From NCBI RefSeq assembly GCF_002843605.1, contig NZ_CP025263.1, forward strand, positions 6,251,501 to 6,315,500: DNA of 64,000 nucleotides, in the 5' to 3' direction. Within the stretch, counting starts at the first letter, position 1; every line of letters starts with the position of its first letter. The notes under the pieces are model-generated. The model had not been told where the DNA came from. It made no database searches and worked only from the letters and a program-made list of their open reading frames with translations. Shown here piece after piece: positions 45,884 through 58,120 of this stretch. This DNA is from Pseudomonas sp. S09G 359 (GTDB lineage Bacteria; Pseudomonadota; Gammaproteobacteria; Pseudomonadales; Pseudomonadaceae). The translations under genes and the position numbers were made by a program.

Positions 45884-46948
45884 TTAGTTGACCTTGGCGT
45901 TCAACTCACCTTTCAAGTAACGCTGGTACATCGCTTCCAACGAGATCGGCTTGATCTTCGAAGCGTTGCCAGCGGTACCGAAGGCTTCGTAACGCGCGAT
46001 ACATACGTCACGCATCGCAGTCACGGTAGCACCGAAGAATTTACGTGGGTCAAATTCGCTCGGGTTGGTGGCCATCAGGCGACGCATCGCACCGGTGGAT
46101 GCCAGGCGCAGGTCGGTGTCGATGTTGACCTTGCGCACGCCGTACTTGATGCCTTCGACGATTTCTTCAACCGGTACGCCGTAGGTTTCTTTGATGTCGC
46201 CGCCGTACTGGTTGATGATCGCCAGCCACTCTTGCGGTACCGAGGAAGAACCGTGCATCACCAGGTGGGTGTTAGGGATGCGCTTGTGGATTTCCTTGAT
46301 GCGGTCGATGGCCAGCACGTCGCCGGTAGGCGGCTTGGTGAACTTGTAGGCGCCGTGGCTGGTGCCGATGGCGATGGCCAGGGCGTCGACCTGGGTCTTC
46401 TTGACGAAGTCCGCGGCCTCTTCCGGGTCGGTCAGCATCTGGCTGTGATCCAGCACGCCTTCAGCGCCGATGCCGTCTTCTTCGCCGGCCATACCGGTTT
46501 CCAGGGAACCCAGGCAGCCCAGCTCGCCTTCAACCGAAACGCCACAGGCATGAGCCATGGCTACCGTTTGTTGGGTAACGCGTACGTTGTACTCGTAGTC
46601 GGTAGGGGTCTTGCCGTCTTCGCCGAGGGAGCCATCCATCATCACCGAGCTGAAGCCCAGTTGGATGGAACGCTGGCACACGTCAGGGCTGGTGCCGTGG
46701 TCCTGGTGCATGCACACCGGGATGTGCGGGAATTCTTCGATCGCGGCGAGGATCAGGTGACGCAGGAACGGCGCACCGGCGTATTTCCGGGCACCGGCCG
46801 AAGCCTGGACGATCACTGGGGAGTCGGTCTTGTCAGCGGCTTCCATGATGGCGCGCATCTGCTCAAGGTTGTTGACGTTAAAGGCTGGGACGCCGTAGCC
46901 GAACTCGGCTGCGTGGTCCAGCATTTGACGCATGCTGATAAGTGCCAT
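45884..46948 (-). CDS. fba: Fructose-bisphosphate aldolase, class II
   Basis: The 354-residue zinc aldolase (Calvin-cycle subtype) has [10 protein letters not shown] with the zinc-ligand histidine and catalytic aspartate, [13 protein letters not shown] and [11 protein letters not shown]. It interconverts fructose 1,6-bisphosphate with the two triose phosphates. In Pseudomonas, which lacks phosphofructokinase, it serves mainly gluconeogenesis. It lies after pgk in the tkt-epd-pgk-fba gene order, but small genes and a REP separate them. Confidence 0.97.
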   Translation of the reverse strand: MALISMRQMLDHAAEFGYGVPAFNVNNLEQMRAIMEAADKTDSPVIVQASAGARKYAGAPFLRHLILAAIEEFPHIPVCMHQDHGTSPDVCQRSIQLGFSSVMMDGSLGEDGKTPTDYEYNVRVTQQTVAMAHACGVSVEGELGCLGSLETGMAGEEDGIGAEGVLDHSQMLTDPEEAADFVKKTQVDALAIAIGTSHGAYKFTKPPTGDVLAIDRIKEIHKRIPNTHLVMHGSSSVPQEWLAIINQYGGDIKETYGVPVEEIVEGIKYGVRKVNIDTDLRLASTGAMRRLMATNPSEFDPRKFFGATVTAMRDVCIARYEAFGTAGNASKIKPISLEAMYQRYLKGELNAKVN

Positions 46949-47105
46949 TGTGTTGTCTCTCCCGGTCGAGGGTCGTTAATCGTGCAAGCCTGCCGTAGCG
47001 GCGGCTGCTATTCAAGTTATTGCAGGTCAGGCTTTGCATGCCTGGCCTGCTGAATCGTTATTGCAGTGTCCGGCCCACCACCTATGCCACTTTGGAACCG
47101 AATTT

Positions 47106-47200
47106 AATGTGGGAGGGGGCTCGCCCCCGATGCCAGTGGATCAGCCAGCACATGGGTGTGCTGACACACCGCTATCGGGGGCAAGCCCCCTCCCACATTT
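47106..47200. repeat. Paired REP palindrome upstream of fba
   Basis: Inverted GTGGGAGGGGGCTCGCCCCC and its partner, between the MliC-like gene and the fba start. The fba promoter must lie in 46949-47105 if it has its own. Confidence 0.92.
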
Positions 47201-47222
47201 GGATCTCATCAAATTTGAGGCC

Positions 47223-47555
47223 TTACTGGGCTTTGCAGCCCCGCCCGATCAAATCATCGGTGGCAACCCAGTAAACCAGGCCTTCCTCACCTTTTGTGTG
47301 AAACGCCAACTGGTCGTTGCTGTACAGCACGCCCGAGGCGGCAACGTCCTGTTTGAGGCGGTAAACCTGATCGGAACCACCGAGGCGTACATCCACCTCG
47401 GATTTGGCCTGATTGGCAAAGCGCCAGTTGACCTCGGCCTTGCTGTCGCAGGTCCAGGTGGTCCATTTATCGGCAGGCTCTGCCTTGTTGAACATGTTCA
47501 TGTTGCTGCAACCGGCCAGTAGGGCCAGGGCTGCCAGGGCGAAAACGCCTTTCAT
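47223..47555 (-). CDS. MliC-like lipoprotein (C-type lysozyme inhibitor family)
   Basis: The 110-residue product has a lipobox (ALALLAGCSN) and a mature domain matching MliC/PliC: WTCDSKAEVNWRF, GSDQVYRLKQDVAASGVLY and a final cysteine. MliC proteins inhibit C-type lysozyme and sit in the outer membrane or periplasm. GAGGA precedes the ATG at 47555; a frame to 47591 is longer but unsupported. It lies between fba and a second small lipoprotein. Confidence 0.85.
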   Translation of the reverse strand: MKGVFALAALALLAGCSNMNMFNKAEPADKWTTWTCDSKAEVNWRFANQAKSEVDVRLGGSDQVYRLKQDVAASGVLYSNDQLAFHTKGEEGLVYWVATDDLIGRGCKAQ

Positions 47556-47617
47556 TGCCAATCCTCGAACGCAGGCCTTAAGGGCCTGCACTGCTGTCGG
47601 TTAGTTGATCAGACCCG

Positions 47618-47845
47618 TCAAGGGCAACCCTGTTCCTGACCGTTGGGCGCGGCGTCGTATTTCTCCAGCCGTTCGTTGCCGATGCGCTTGTTGATCACCG
47701 GCATGGTCTCGGCTTGCCAGTCTGCCTGGTAGCAGCTCTTTTTCTGCTCAGGCGCCGGTTTCCCGGCCTCAGGCGCAGCGTTTGGCGTGCTGCCGCAGCC
47801 GGCCAACAGGCCCGCTGCGAGCATCAGTGCCAACGACTTGATCAT
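47618..47845 (-). CDS. Small lipoprotein of unknown function
   Basis: The 75-residue product has a lipobox (AAGLLAGCGS) followed by a proline-rich linker and a short domain (CYQADWQAETMPVINKR) with two more cysteines. AAAGGAG is ideally placed before the ATG at 47845. It lies 29 bases past the pgk stop, so it is probably co-transcribed with pgk. Not recognised further. Confidence 0.78.
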   Translation of the reverse strand: MIKSLALMLAAGLLAGCGSTPNAAPEAGKPAPEQKKSCYQADWQAETMPVINKRIGNERLEKYDAAPNGQEQGCP

Positions 47846-47874
47846 GGGAATACTCCTTTTCCGGATCACAAGCC

Positions 47875-49038
47875 TCAGCCTTTGGCCCGGGTTTCCAGCA
47901 CTTCAACGGCCGGCAGTACTTTGCCTTCGACGAATTCGAGGAATGCGCCGCCACCGGTAGAAATGTAGGAGATCTGGTCAGCAACGCCATATTTATCGAT
48001 GGCCGCCAGGGTGTCACCGCCACCGGCGATGGAGAAGGCCGAGCTCTCGGCAATCGCCTTGGCCAGTACTTTGGTGCCATTGCCGAACTGGTCGAATTCG
48101 AACACACCGACCGGGCCGTTCCACAGAATGGTCTGGGAAGCTTTCAGCAACTCGGCGAAGTTAGCTGCGGTTTGTGGGCCGATATCCAGGATCATGTCGT
48201 CGGCGGCCACGTCAGCGATCAGCTTGACGGTGGCTTCGGCACTTTCAGCGAATTCCTTGGCAACCACCACGTCCACCGGCAGCGGCACGCTGACCTTGGC
48301 GGCAATGGCGCGAGCGGTGTCGAGCAGGTCCGGCTCGTACAGGGACTTGCCCACCGGGTGGCCGGCTGCGGCCAGGAAGGTGTTGGCAATGCCGCCGCCG
48401 ACGATCAGTTGGTTACAGATCTGGCTCAGGCTGTTGAGCACGTCCAGCTTGGTCGACACTTTCGAGCCCGCCACGATGGCCGCCATCGGCTGGGCTGGAG
48501 CGCCCAGTGCCTTGCCCAGTGCATCCAGTTCAGCGGCCAGCAACGGGCCGGCGGCGGCAACCTTGGCGAACTTGGCCACGCCGTGGGTGGAGCCTTCGGC
48601 GCGGTGCGCGGTACCGAACGCATCCATCACGAACACGTCGCACAGGGCCGCGTATTGCTGGGCCAGTTCGTCACTGTTCTTTTTCTCGCCTTTGTTGAAG
48701 CGCACGTTTTCGAACAGCACGATGTCGCCGGCTTTCACGTCCACACCACCCAGGTAGTCAGCCACCAGCGGCACGTCACGGCCCAGGGCTTTGCTCAGGT
48801 AGTCGGCTACAGGCTTGAGGCTGTTTTCGGCGGAGAACTCACCTTCGGTCGGGCGACCCAGGTGGGAGCAGACCATCACGGCCGCGCCTTTTTCCAGGGC
48901 CAGCTTGATGGTCGGCAGCGAGGCCAGGATACGCGCATCGCTGGTGACAACACCGTCCTTGACTGGGACGTTGAGGTCTTCGCGAATCAGTACGCGCTTA
49001 CCTTGCAGATCGAGGTCGGTCATCTTCAACACGGTCAT
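47875..49038 (-). CDS. pgk: Phosphoglycerate kinase
   Basis: A 387-residue enzyme with the N-terminal [27 protein letters not shown] and the C-terminal nucleotide-binding [15 protein letters not shown] and GGGDTLAAI. It transfers phosphate between 1,3-bisphosphoglycerate and ADP. It starts 17 bases after epd and is in the same operon. Confidence 0.97.
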   Translation of the reverse strand: MTVLKMTDLDLQGKRVLIREDLNVPVKDGVVTSDARILASLPTIKLALEKGAAVMVCSHLGRPTEGEFSAENSLKPVADYLSKALGRDVPLVADYLGGVDVKAGDIVLFENVRFNKGEKKNSDELAQQYAALCDVFVMDAFGTAHRAEGSTHGVAKFAKVAAAGPLLAAELDALGKALGAPAQPMAAIVAGSKVSTKLDVLNSLSQICNQLIVGGGIANTFLAAAGHPVGKSLYEPDLLDTARAIAAKVSVPLPVDVVVAKEFAESAEATVKLIADVAADDMILDIGPQTAANFAELLKASQTILWNGPVGVFEFDQFGNGTKVLAKAIAESSAFSIAGGGDTLAAIDKYGVADQISYISTGGGAFLEFVEGKVLPAVEVLETRAKG

Positions 49039-49055
49039 GGGTCGCAGTTCCTGAG

Positions 49056-50114
49056 TTACTGTTGTTGAGGTTGTTTAGAGGCGATGTGCAGATAATGTTC
49101 CGCAACATCCAGCATTCGGTTGGCAAAACCCCATTCGTTGTCGAACCAGGCCAGGATGTTCACCAACCGGGGGCCGGAAACGCGGGTCTGGCTGGCATCG
49201 ACAATGGCCGAATGCGGGTCATGGTTGAAATCGCAACTGGCGTGGGGCAACTCGGTGTAGGCCAAAAGGCCTTTGAGCGGGCCACTGGTGGCGGCGTCGC
49301 GCAAAATCCGGTTGACCTCGGTGGCATCGGTATCACTGACAGTTTGCATGGTGATGTCCAGACAAGACACGTTCACCGTTGGCACCCGTACAGCTTTGGC
49401 CTGGATTCGCCCGGCAAGTTCCGGCAACAGCCGCTCGATGCCTCGAGCCAGGCCGGTGGACACCGGAATCACTGACTGGAACGCCGAGCGCGTGCGGCGC
49501 AGGTCTTCGTGGTGATAGGCGTCGATCACCGGCTGGTCGTTCATCGCCGAGTGAATCGTGGTGATCGACACATAATCGATGCCAATCGCCTGATCCAGCA
49601 GGCGCAGCAACGGCACGCTGCAGTTGGTGGTGCAGGAGGCGTTGGACACCAGCAGCTCGGCACCGGTCAGGCAATCCTGGTTGATGCCGTAGACGATGGT
49701 GGCGTCGACATCCGCCTCGCTGGCCATCGGCTGGGAAAACAGCACACGCGGCGCGCCGGCGTCGAGAAAACGCTGGCCATCGGCACGGGTGTGATAGACA
49801 CCGGAACACTCCAGCACCAGGTCAACGCCCAATGCTTTCCAGTCGATGCCCTCGGGGGTGGCACTGCGCAAGACCTGCACGCAGTTGCCATTAATATGCA
49901 GACAATCGTCTTCAACCCGCACTTCGCCGGGGAACCGGCCGTGGGTGGAGTCAAAGCGTGTCAGGTATTCGATGCTGGCCATGTCGGCCAAATCGTTGAT
50001 TGCAACAATCTCAAACCCGGCTGCCGCCCCTCGCTCGAACAGAGCACGCAAGACGCAACGACCAATACGGCCGTAGCCGTTGAGTGCAACTTTGTAGGGA
50101 CGCGGTTGGGGCAT
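49056..50114 (-). CDS. epd: Erythrose-4-phosphate dehydrogenase
   Basis: The 352-residue GAPDH-family enzyme has [18 protein letters not shown] and the catalytic cysteine in SNASCTTNC. Position between tkt and pgk identifies it as Epd, which makes 4-phosphoerythronate for pyridoxal phosphate synthesis. The start at 50114 ([10 protein letters not shown]) fits the family; the frame upstream runs into a REP. Confidence 0.93.
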   Translation of the reverse strand: MPQPRPYKVALNGYGRIGRCVLRALFERGAAAGFEIVAINDLADMASIEYLTRFDSTHGRFPGEVRVEDDCLHINGNCVQVLRSATPEGIDWKALGVDLVLECSGVYHTRADGQRFLDAGAPRVLFSQPMASEADVDATIVYGINQDCLTGAELLVSNASCTTNCSVPLLRLLDQAIGIDYVSITTIHSAMNDQPVIDAYHHEDLRRTRSAFQSVIPVSTGLARGIERLLPELAGRIQAKAVRVPTVNVSCLDITMQTVSDTDATEVNRILRDAATSGPLKGLLAYTELPHASCDFNHDPHSAIVDASQTRVSGPRLVNILAWFDNEWGFANRMLDVAEHYLHIASKQPQQQ

Positions 50115-50159
50115 GGGGTTCTCGATTACCTTGGGTAAAGGGGTGAATGTGCCGCCGCC

Positions 50160-50250
50160 TTCGCGAGCAAGCCCGCTCCCACATTTGATCGGGTTCACAC
50201 AGTTAGAGTTGTGAACCCATTCAAATGTGGGAGCGGGCTTGCTCGCGAAG
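50160..50250. repeat. Paired REP palindrome between tkt and epd
   Basis: Inverted CGCGAGCAAGCCCGCTCCCA units enclose GATCGGGTTCACA and its near mirror, giving a very long stem. It lies inside the presumed operon. Confidence 0.92.
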
Positions 50251-50280
50251 AGGCCAGCACAGCCACCTCAATCTACAGCC

Positions 50281-52278
50281 TTAGTCTTCCAGCAGCTCTT
50301 CAGCCTGACCCAGGATGTTTTCCAGGGTGAAACCGAACTCTTCGAACAGCGCTGGCGCCGGCGCCGACTCACCGTAGGTGGTCATGCCGATCACGCGGCC
50401 TTCCAGGCCCACGTACTTGTACCAGTAGTCGGCGTGAGCCGCTTCGATGGCGATACGCGCGCTGACCTGCAACGGCAGCACCGATTGCTTGTAGCCGGCG
50501 TCCTGGGCTTCGAACACGCTGGTGCAGGGCATGGACACAACGCGCACGTTGCGGCCTTGCTCGGTCAGCTTGTCGTAGGCCTGAACGGTCAGGCCCACTT
50601 CGGAACCGGTGGAGATCAGGATCAGCTCCGGCTCGCCGATGCAGTCCTTGAGCACGTAGCCGCCACGGCTGATGTCGGCGATCTGCGCGTCGGTACGCAC
50701 TTGGTGCTGAAGGTTCTGACGCGAGAAGATCAGCGCCGAAGGGCCGTCCTTGCGTTCGATGGCGTGCTTCCAGGCCACGGCGGATTCCACCGCGTCGGCT
50801 GGGCGCCAGCAATCCAGGTTCGGCGTGGTGCGCAGGCTGGTCAGTTGCTCGACCGGCTGGTGCGTCGGGCCGTCTTCACCCAGGCCGATGGAGTCGTGGG
50901 TGTACACATGGATCACGCGTTTTTTCATCAGCGCGGCCATACGTACCGCGTTACGTGCGTATTCCATGAACATCAGGAAGGTCGCGCCGTAAGGCACCAG
51001 GCCGCCGTGCAGGGACACGCCGTTCATGATGGCGCTCATGCCGAACTCGCGCACGCCGTAGTACATGTAGTTGCCGCTGGCGTCTTCGGCCGAAACACCT
51101 TTGCAACCTTTCCACAGGGTCAGGTTGGAACCGGCCAGGTCAGCCGAACCGCCGAGGATCTCAGGCAGCAGCGGGCCGAAAGCGTTCAGGGTGTTCTGGC
51201 TGGCTTTACGGCTGGCGATGGTCTCGCCCTTGGCCGCGACTTCGGCGATGTAGGCCGAGGCTTTTTCCGAGAAGTCGGCAGGCAGGTCGCCGGCCAGGCG
51301 GCGCACCAGTTCGTTGGCCAGCTCAGGGAATTCGGCGGAGTAGGCTGCGAAACGCTGGTCCCACTCGGCTTCAGCGGCCAGGCCTTTTTCCTTGGCGCTC
51401 CACTCGGCGTAGATATCAGCCGGGATTTCGAACGGGCCGTGGTTCCACTTCAGTGCTGCGCGGGTCAGGGCGATTTCCGCGTCACCCAGTGGGGCGCCGT
51501 GGCAGTCTTCTTTACCTTGCTTGTTCGGCGAGCCGAAACCGATGGTGGTCTTGCAGCAGATCAGGGTCGGCTGCTCGCTCTTGCGGGCGGTGTCGATGGC
51601 GGTCTTGATCTCTTCCGGATCGTGGCCGTCGACGTTGCGGATCACCTGCCAGTTGTAGGCTTCGAAACGCTTCGGGGTGTCATCGGTGAACCAGCCTTCG
51701 ACTTCGCCGTCGATGGAAATACCGTTGTCATCGTAGAAGGCGATCAGCTTGCCCAGGCCCAGGGTACCGGCCAGGGAAGCGACTTCGTGGGAAATGCCTT
51801 CCATCATGCAGCCATCACCCAGGAATACGTAGGTGTGGTGGTCGACAACGTTGTGGCCAGGACGGTTGAACTGCGCGCCCAGGACTTTTTCAGCCAGCGC
51901 GAAGCCAACCGCGTTGGCCAGGCCTTGGCCCAGTGGACCGGTGGTGGTCTCGACGCCTGGGGTGTAGCCGAATTCCGGGTGGCCCGGGGTGCGGCTGTGC
52001 AGCTGGCGGAAGCTCTTCAGGTCATCGATGGTGACGTCGTAGCCGGTCAGGTGCAGCAGCGAGTAGATCAGCATCGAGCCGTGGCCGTTGGACAGCACGA
52101 AGCGGTCACGGTCGGCGAACGACGGGTTGCTCGGGTTGTGTTTCAGGTAGTCACGCCAAAGTACTTCGGCGATATCCGCCATGCCCATCGGGGCACCGGG
52201 ATGGCCGCTGTTGGCTTTTTGCACGGCATCCATGCTGAGGGCACGAATGGCGTTGGCACGCTCACGACGGCTGGGCAT
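50281..52278 (-). CDS. tkt: Transketolase
   Basis: A 665-residue thiamine-diphosphate enzyme with the cofactor motif [15 protein letters not shown] to [11 protein letters not shown], the N-terminal [16 protein letters not shown] and the pyrimidine domain [20 protein letters not shown]. It moves two-carbon units in the pentose phosphate pathway. It begins the tkt-epd-pgk gene order and diverges from the ArsR-type regulator gene. Confidence 0.97.
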   Translation of the reverse strand: MPSRRERANAIRALSMDAVQKANSGHPGAPMGMADIAEVLWRDYLKHNPSNPSFADRDRFVLSNGHGSMLIYSLLHLTGYDVTIDDLKSFRQLHSRTPGHPEFGYTPGVETTTGPLGQGLANAVGFALAEKVLGAQFNRPGHNVVDHHTYVFLGDGCMMEGISHEVASLAGTLGLGKLIAFYDDNGISIDGEVEGWFTDDTPKRFEAYNWQVIRNVDGHDPEEIKTAIDTARKSEQPTLICCKTTIGFGSPNKQGKEDCHGAPLGDAEIALTRAALKWNHGPFEIPADIYAEWSAKEKGLAAEAEWDQRFAAYSAEFPELANELVRRLAGDLPADFSEKASAYIAEVAAKGETIASRKASQNTLNAFGPLLPEILGGSADLAGSNLTLWKGCKGVSAEDASGNYMYYGVREFGMSAIMNGVSLHGGLVPYGATFLMFMEYARNAVRMAALMKKRVIHVYTHDSIGLGEDGPTHQPVEQLTSLRTTPNLDCWRPADAVESAVAWKHAIERKDGPSALIFSRQNLQHQVRTDAQIADISRGGYVLKDCIGEPELILISTGSEVGLTVQAYDKLTEQGRNVRVVSMPCTSVFEAQDAGYKQSVLPLQVSARIAIEAAHADYWYKYVGLEGRVIGMTTYGESAPAPALFEEFGFTLENILGQAEELLED

Positions 52279-52436
52279 CGCTGATCTCCTGGGGTTTGCT
52301 GAAAAGAAACGGAAAAAAGGACCGGCATTTTCCCTCAGCCACCGCTTGCGGGCAATGACAGATAGTCACTTGTGGGTGTTTTTCCTGTGGTTTACGCGGC
52401 AATCCCTTGCAGAAATCCGCCACGTGTTCGTCTAAA

Positions 52437-52459
52437 GGTTATAGCGGCTGCTTATAACC
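52437..52459. promoter_or_regulatory. Inverted repeat between tkt and the ArsR-type gene
   Basis: GGTTATA (52437-52443) and TATAACC (52453-52459) are perfect seven-base arms around nine bases. It may be a second operator or part of the promoters; no regulator is known. Confidence 0.5.
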
Positions 52460-52472
52460 GCCACTTATCGAT

Positions 52473-52496
52473 CAATATCAAAACTTTTTGATATTG
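52473..52496. promoter_or_regulatory. Inverted-repeat operator of the ArsR-methyltransferase/metK operon
   Basis: CAATATCAAAA and TTTTGATATTG form perfect 11-base arms around CT, ending 41 bases before the start codon. This is typical of autoregulation by ArsR-family dimers. Published SahR sites in other Proteobacteria also centre on a GATAT-type palindrome as I recall; a direct comparison was not possible. Confidence 0.75.
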
Positions 52497-52537
52497 GCCT
52501 TGCAGGGATTTCCACCCGTCACTAGACTGCTGGCCCT

Positions 52538-53533
52538 ATGAACCTACCCGTGCCCTCCCTGCGTCCTGACGACGGCGATGACTTGGCTGCCTTATGCAAG
52601 GCCGCTGGCGATCCGTTGCGCCTGAACGTATTGCGCGCACTGGCCAACGACTCCTTCGGCGTACTGGAACTGGCGCAAATCTTCGCCATCGGCCAGTCCG
52701 GCATGAGCCACCATTTGAAGGTGCTGTCCCAGGCCGACCTGGTGGCCACCCGCCGCGAAGGCAATGCGATTTTCTACCGCCGCGCCCTGCCCCACACCGA
52801 CCTGCTCGGCGGCAAGCTGCACGCCGCCTTGCTCGAAGAAGTGGACAGCCTGAACCTGCCCAACGACGTGCAATCGCGCATCGGCCAGGTGCATGGCCAA
52901 CGTGCTGCGGCGAGTCAGGACTTTTTCGCACGGGTTGCAGAGAAGTTTCGCGCCCAACAGGACCTGATCGCCGGTTTGCCCCAATACCGCGACAGCGTAT
53001 TGGCACTCTTGGACAAGCTGAGCTTCAGTAATGAGGCCACGGCGCTGGAAGTCGGGCCCGGGGATGGCGGTTTCCTGCCGGACCTGGCACGCCGCTTCCA
53101 GCAGGTCACGGCGCTGGATAACAGCCCGGCGATGCTTGAACTCGCACGCCAGCTGTGTGAGCGCGAAGCGTTGGGCAATGTCCGCCTGCAGTTGGCGGAC
53201 GCGCTTGATCACAACAGTCTGCAGGCCGACTGCGTGGTGCTGAACATGGTCCTGCACCATTTCGCCGCCCCCGCCGAGGCGCTCAAGCAGATGGCAGCTT
53301 TGCTGCAACCCGGCGGTAGCCTGCTGGTTACAGATTTATGCAGCCACAACCAGAGTTGGGCCAAGGAGGCCTGCGGTGATCTCTGGTTGGGTTTTGAACA
53401 GGACGATCTGGCCCGTTGGGCCACCGCTGCGGGGCTCGTCCCCGGGGAAAGCCTCTATGTAGGTTTACGTAATGGTTTCCAGATTCAGGTCCGCCATTTT
53501 CAGCGGCCGGCTGGCGACACTCACCATCGGTAA
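52538..53533 (+). CDS. ArsR-family regulator fused to a SAM-dependent methyltransferase domain (SahR-like)
   Basis: The 331-residue protein has an N-terminal winged-helix domain (about 15-95; [20 protein letters not shown]) that lacks the cysteines of metal-sensing ArsR proteins, and a C-terminal class I methyltransferase domain (about 150-320) with motif [13 protein letters not shown] near residues 169-180. Such fusions next to SAM-cycle genes resemble SahR, a regulator that responds to S-adenosylhomocysteine; the methyltransferase domain would then be the sensor. metK follows after 19 bases. It could instead be an active methyltransferase; nothing here excludes it. Confidence 0.88.
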   Translation: MNLPVPSLRPDDGDDLAALCKAAGDPLRLNVLRALANDSFGVLELAQIFAIGQSGMSHHLKVLSQADLVATRREGNAIFYRRALPHTDLLGGKLHAALLEEVDSLNLPNDVQSRIGQVHGQRAAASQDFFARVAEKFRAQQDLIAGLPQYRDSVLALLDKLSFSNEATALEVGPGDGGFLPDLARRFQQVTALDNSPAMLELARQLCEREALGNVRLQLADALDHNSLQADCVVLNMVLHHFAAPAEALKQMAALLQPGGSLLVTDLCSHNQSWAKEACGDLWLGFEQDDLARWATAAGLVPGESLYVGLRNGFQIQVRHFQRPAGDTHHR

Positions 53534-53552
53534 ATATCAGGAAAACATCGAG

Positions 53553-54743
53553 ATGAGCGAATACTCCCTTTTCACCTCCGAGTCCGTGTCTGAAGGGCAT
53601 CCGGACAAAATCGCCGACCAGATTTCTGATGCGGTGCTGGACGCCATCATTGCTGAAGACAAGTTCGCCCGTGTGGCGTGCGAGACTCTGGTGAAAACTG
53701 GTGTAGCGATCATCGCTGGCGAAGTGACCACCACCGCCTGGGTTGACCTGGAGCAGATCGTTCGTGACGTGATCACCGACATCGGCTACACCAGCTCCGA
53801 TGTCGGCTTCGACGGCGCGACCTGCGGCGTGATGAACATCATCGGCAAGCAATCCCCCGACATCAACCAGGGTGTCGACCGCGCCAAGCCTGAAGACCAG
53901 GGCGCCGGTGACCAGGGCCTGATGTTCGGCTACGCCAGCAATGAAACCGACGTGCTGATGCCAGCACCGATCACCTTCTCGCACCAGCTGGTACAGCGCC
54001 AGGCCGAAGCGCGTAAATCCGGCCTGCTGCCGTGGCTGCGCCCGGATGCCAAGTCCCAGGTGACCTGCCGTTACGAAGGCGGCAAAGTCGTCGGCATCGA
54101 CGCAGTTGTACTGTCGACCCAGCACAACCCGGACGTTTCCTACGCTGACCTGCGCGAAGGCGTGATGGAGCTGATCGTCAAGCACGTGCTGCCGGCCGAA
54201 CTGCTGAGCAAGGACACCCAGTTCCACATCAACCCGACTGGCCAGTTCATCATCGGTGGCCCGGTGGGCGACTGCGGCCTGACCGGTCGCAAGATCATCG
54301 TCGACAGCTACGGCGGCATGGCCCGTCACGGCGGCGGCGCGTTCTCCGGTAAAGACCCATCCAAGGTTGACCGTTCGGCAGCGTATGCCGGCCGTTACGT
54401 GGCCAAGAACATCGTCGCTGCCGGCCTGGCCGAGCGCTGCGAGATCCAGGTTTCCTACGCTATCGGTGTGGCTCAGCCTACATCGATCTCGCTGAATACC
54501 TTCGGCACCGGCAAGATCAGCGATGACAAGATCGTCAAGCTGGTGCGTGAGATCTTCGACCTGCGCCCTTACGCGATCACCACCATGCTCGACCTGCTGC
54601 ACCCGATGTACCAGGAAACCGCAGCCTACGGCCACTTCGGCCGTACCCCTGCGCAGAAGACTGTCGGCGACGACACCTTCACCACCTTTACCTGGGAAAA
54701 AACCGACCGCGCCAACGACCTGCGCACTGCCGCCGGCCTGTAA
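53553..54743 (+). CDS. metK: S-adenosylmethionine synthetase
   Basis: A 396-residue enzyme with [18 protein letters not shown] at the N terminus, [10 protein letters not shown] (ATP site), and the glycine-rich [17 protein letters not shown]-loop. It makes S-adenosylmethionine from methionine and ATP. Start at 53553 is preceded by CAGGAAA; the frame extends to 53472 inside the upstream gene. It is co-transcribed with the regulator and followed by a strong terminator. Confidence 0.97.
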   Translation: MSEYSLFTSESVSEGHPDKIADQISDAVLDAIIAEDKFARVACETLVKTGVAIIAGEVTTTAWVDLEQIVRDVITDIGYTSSDVGFDGATCGVMNIIGKQSPDINQGVDRAKPEDQGAGDQGLMFGYASNETDVLMPAPITFSHQLVQRQAEARKSGLLPWLRPDAKSQVTCRYEGGKVVGIDAVVLSTQHNPDVSYADLREGVMELIVKHVLPAELLSKDTQFHINPTGQFIIGGPVGDCGLTGRKIIVDSYGGMARHGGGAFSGKDPSKVDRSAAYAGRYVAKNIVAAGLAERCEIQVSYAIGVAQPTSISLNTFGTGKISDDKIVKLVREIFDLRPYAITTMLDLLHPMYQETAAYGHFGRTPAQKTVGDDTFTTFTWEKTDRANDLRTAAGL

Positions 54744-54758
54744 CCGCTCGCGTTACCC

Positions 54759-54794
54759 AAAAGCCCTGCCGGGTTCGCCCGGCAGGGCTTTTTA
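54759..54794 (+). terminator. Rho-independent terminator of metK
   Basis: AGCCCTGCCGGG pairs with CCCGGCAGGGCT around TTCG, followed by five T; 15 bases after the stop. The stem is 12 base pairs with a stable tetraloop. Confidence 0.95.
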
Positions 54795-54962
54795 TTGCGT
54801 GGTGATTCGCGGCAACGCTCACATTTTTTGGATCCAATGCTTGCAGGCAAAATAATGGCCCACTAGAATCCGCGCCCTCTCGGGCCTCTACCTTATTTGG
54901 ATATTGCCCTGCGCCAGCCCGAGATAGACGCGTGTGCAGGCAATCGAACATTGAGGTTTTTC

Positions 54963-55310
54963 ATGCGCATTTCCACACTCGCCCCTGCCGCCCTTCTGCT
55001 CAGCCTGTTCGCCCTGCCGGCCCACTCCGCCGACCTGAGCGCACTGAGCGGCCTGACCTCGCAACTGGGTGGCGGCAACTCCGGCGACTGCCAAAAGCAA
55101 TCGGCTGACCTGCAAACCAAGATCGATGCAGCCGAAGCCAACAAGGAAACCTTGAAGGTAAAGGCCTTTAAAGCGGCGCAAGATCAGATCAACAAAGGTT
55201 GTGACAAACTTTCCGAAGCTCAGGCCAAAGCCGACGCCAAGCAGCAAACCCAGGAAGCCAAGGCCGATAAGCCTGATGCAGTGAAAGCCCTGGGCGGTCT
55301 ATTCAAGTAA
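54963..55310 (+). CDS. Secreted small protein of unknown function
   Basis: The 115-residue protein has a signal peptide (MRISTLAPAALLLSLFALPAHSA) and a charged mature part with two cysteines (DCQKQ and KGCDK) and helical, probably coiled-coil, segments rich in Lys, Ala and Gln. Similar small proteins follow metK in other pseudomonads. A terminator follows it. Function unknown. Confidence 0.8.
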   Translation: MRISTLAPAALLLSLFALPAHSADLSALSGLTSQLGGGNSGDCQKQSADLQTKIDAAEANKETLKVKAFKAAQDQINKGCDKLSEAQAKADAKQQTQEAKADKPDAVKALGGLFK

Positions 55311-55324
55311 ATAGAAACACCCAG

Positions 55325-55356
55325 TAAAAAGCCCCGCACCGTCGGGGCTTTTTTGT
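55325..55356 (+). terminator. Rho-independent terminator
   Basis: AAAAAGCCCCGCACCGTCGG continuing to GGCTTTTTT: stem GCCCCG/CGGGGC with a five-base loop and six T. It ends the preceding small gene, 15 bases after its stop. Confidence 0.92.
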
Positions 55357-55375
55357 GGGCAAGTGGATCCTTTAG

Positions 55376-57070
<1,695 letters not shown>

Positions 57071-57140
57071 ACCGGCCCCAGCCACCTTTGAACAGCGGCA
57101 GAATTCACCCTGCCTTTAGATTGCGACCTTGGAGTTACCG

Positions 57141-57536
57141 ATGAAATTTTTAGCGCCCTTTGCATTGCTCACCGTCGCAAGCTTCATGGCCACGCCGTTG
57201 CTGGCGGCCGAAGAAGCCCCGCAACTCACCGGCTGCGCTGCCAAGCGCCAGGCCATCAGCACCCAGATCGAACAAGCCAAGGCCCACGGCAACAGCGAAC
57301 AACAGGCCGGCCTGGAAAAAGCCCTGAGTGAAGTCACCGCCAATTGCACCGACGCCTCGTTGCGCAAGGAGCGCGAAAACAAGGTGCTCGACGCCAAGCA
57401 CGAGGTCAGCCGCCGTCAGGCCGACCTCGACAAGGCGATGAAAAAGGGTGACGCGGACAAGATCAACAAGCGCAAGGACAAGCTCGCGCAATCCCGTAAA
57501 GAGTTGCAGGACGCGGTGGAAGAACTCGACCAGTAA
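57141..57536 (+). CDS. DUF1090 periplasmic protein
   Basis: A 131-residue protein with a signal peptide (MKFLAPFALLTVASFMATPLLA) and the DUF1090 helical domain: GCAAKRQAISTQIEQAKAHG, EKALSEVTANCTDASL and long charged helices to the end. Related to YqjC of E. coli, function unknown. GGAG precedes the ATG at 57141. Single gene. Confidence 0.87.
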   Translation: MKFLAPFALLTVASFMATPLLAAEEAPQLTGCAAKRQAISTQIEQAKAHGNSEQQAGLEKALSEVTANCTDASLRKERENKVLDAKHEVSRRQADLDKAMKKGDADKINKRKDKLAQSRKELQDAVEELDQ

Positions 57537-57542
57537 GACCGG

Positions 57543-57992
57543 TCAGTGGTCCCGGAACTGTTTATGGCAGGCGCTGCAGGCATCCTCGACTTTCTGTACC
57601 GCCGGCGCGAGGTTACTGGCCTGGTAAGGCTGGACTTTGCTGGCGACCACCAATTCACCGGTGGCCGCTTCAAGGTTGCGCGCCAGCTCCTGGAACCGTG
57701 CCTGTTGTTGCCAGACATCGTCCTTGGCGCTGGTGTGATCCTCTTCGCGCACGCTCGGAAAATGCTGCCACGGCTCATGGGACAGCGCATCCAGCTTGAC
57801 GGCGCCTTCGGCGAATTTCGCCCCGTCAAACGGGATGCGCCCACGCAACATGCCGCCCAGGTCTTCGCCGGTCTTGAGCATCTGCTTGAAAATCGCCTTG
57901 CGCTGGCCCAGCGGGGAATTTGGATCGACACCGCCACAGGCGGACAGGCTCAGGCAGGCCAGCAATACAACCGTCAATTTTTTAAAAGTCAT
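57543..57992 (-). CDS. Cytochrome c' (class II c-type cytochrome) lipoprotein
   Basis: The 149-residue product has a lipobox-like ACLSLSACGG and a C-terminal heme motif CSACHKQFRDH, the position expected for cytochrome c' (four-helix bundle, heme at the C terminus). Such proteins bind NO or serve electron transfer in the periplasm. It is convergent with the DUF1090 gene, stops six bases apart. The ribosome site is weak. Confidence 0.85.
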   Translation of the reverse strand: MTFKKLTVVLLACLSLSACGGVDPNSPLGQRKAIFKQMLKTGEDLGGMLRGRIPFDGAKFAEGAVKLDALSHEPWQHFPSVREEDHTSAKDDVWQQQARFQELARNLEAATGELVVASKVQPYQASNLAPAVQKVEDACSACHKQFRDH

Positions 57993-58120
57993 GGAGGCTC
58001 GGGGTCACGGGAAACGGCGGCCAGTATCCTCGCCCCGCCCGCAAAGACCAATAGCCCTATTAATAATAAGGGTTGCCCGCACGCGTTGACGCGCAGGCAA
58101 TCGCTTCAGGAATTGTGTGC

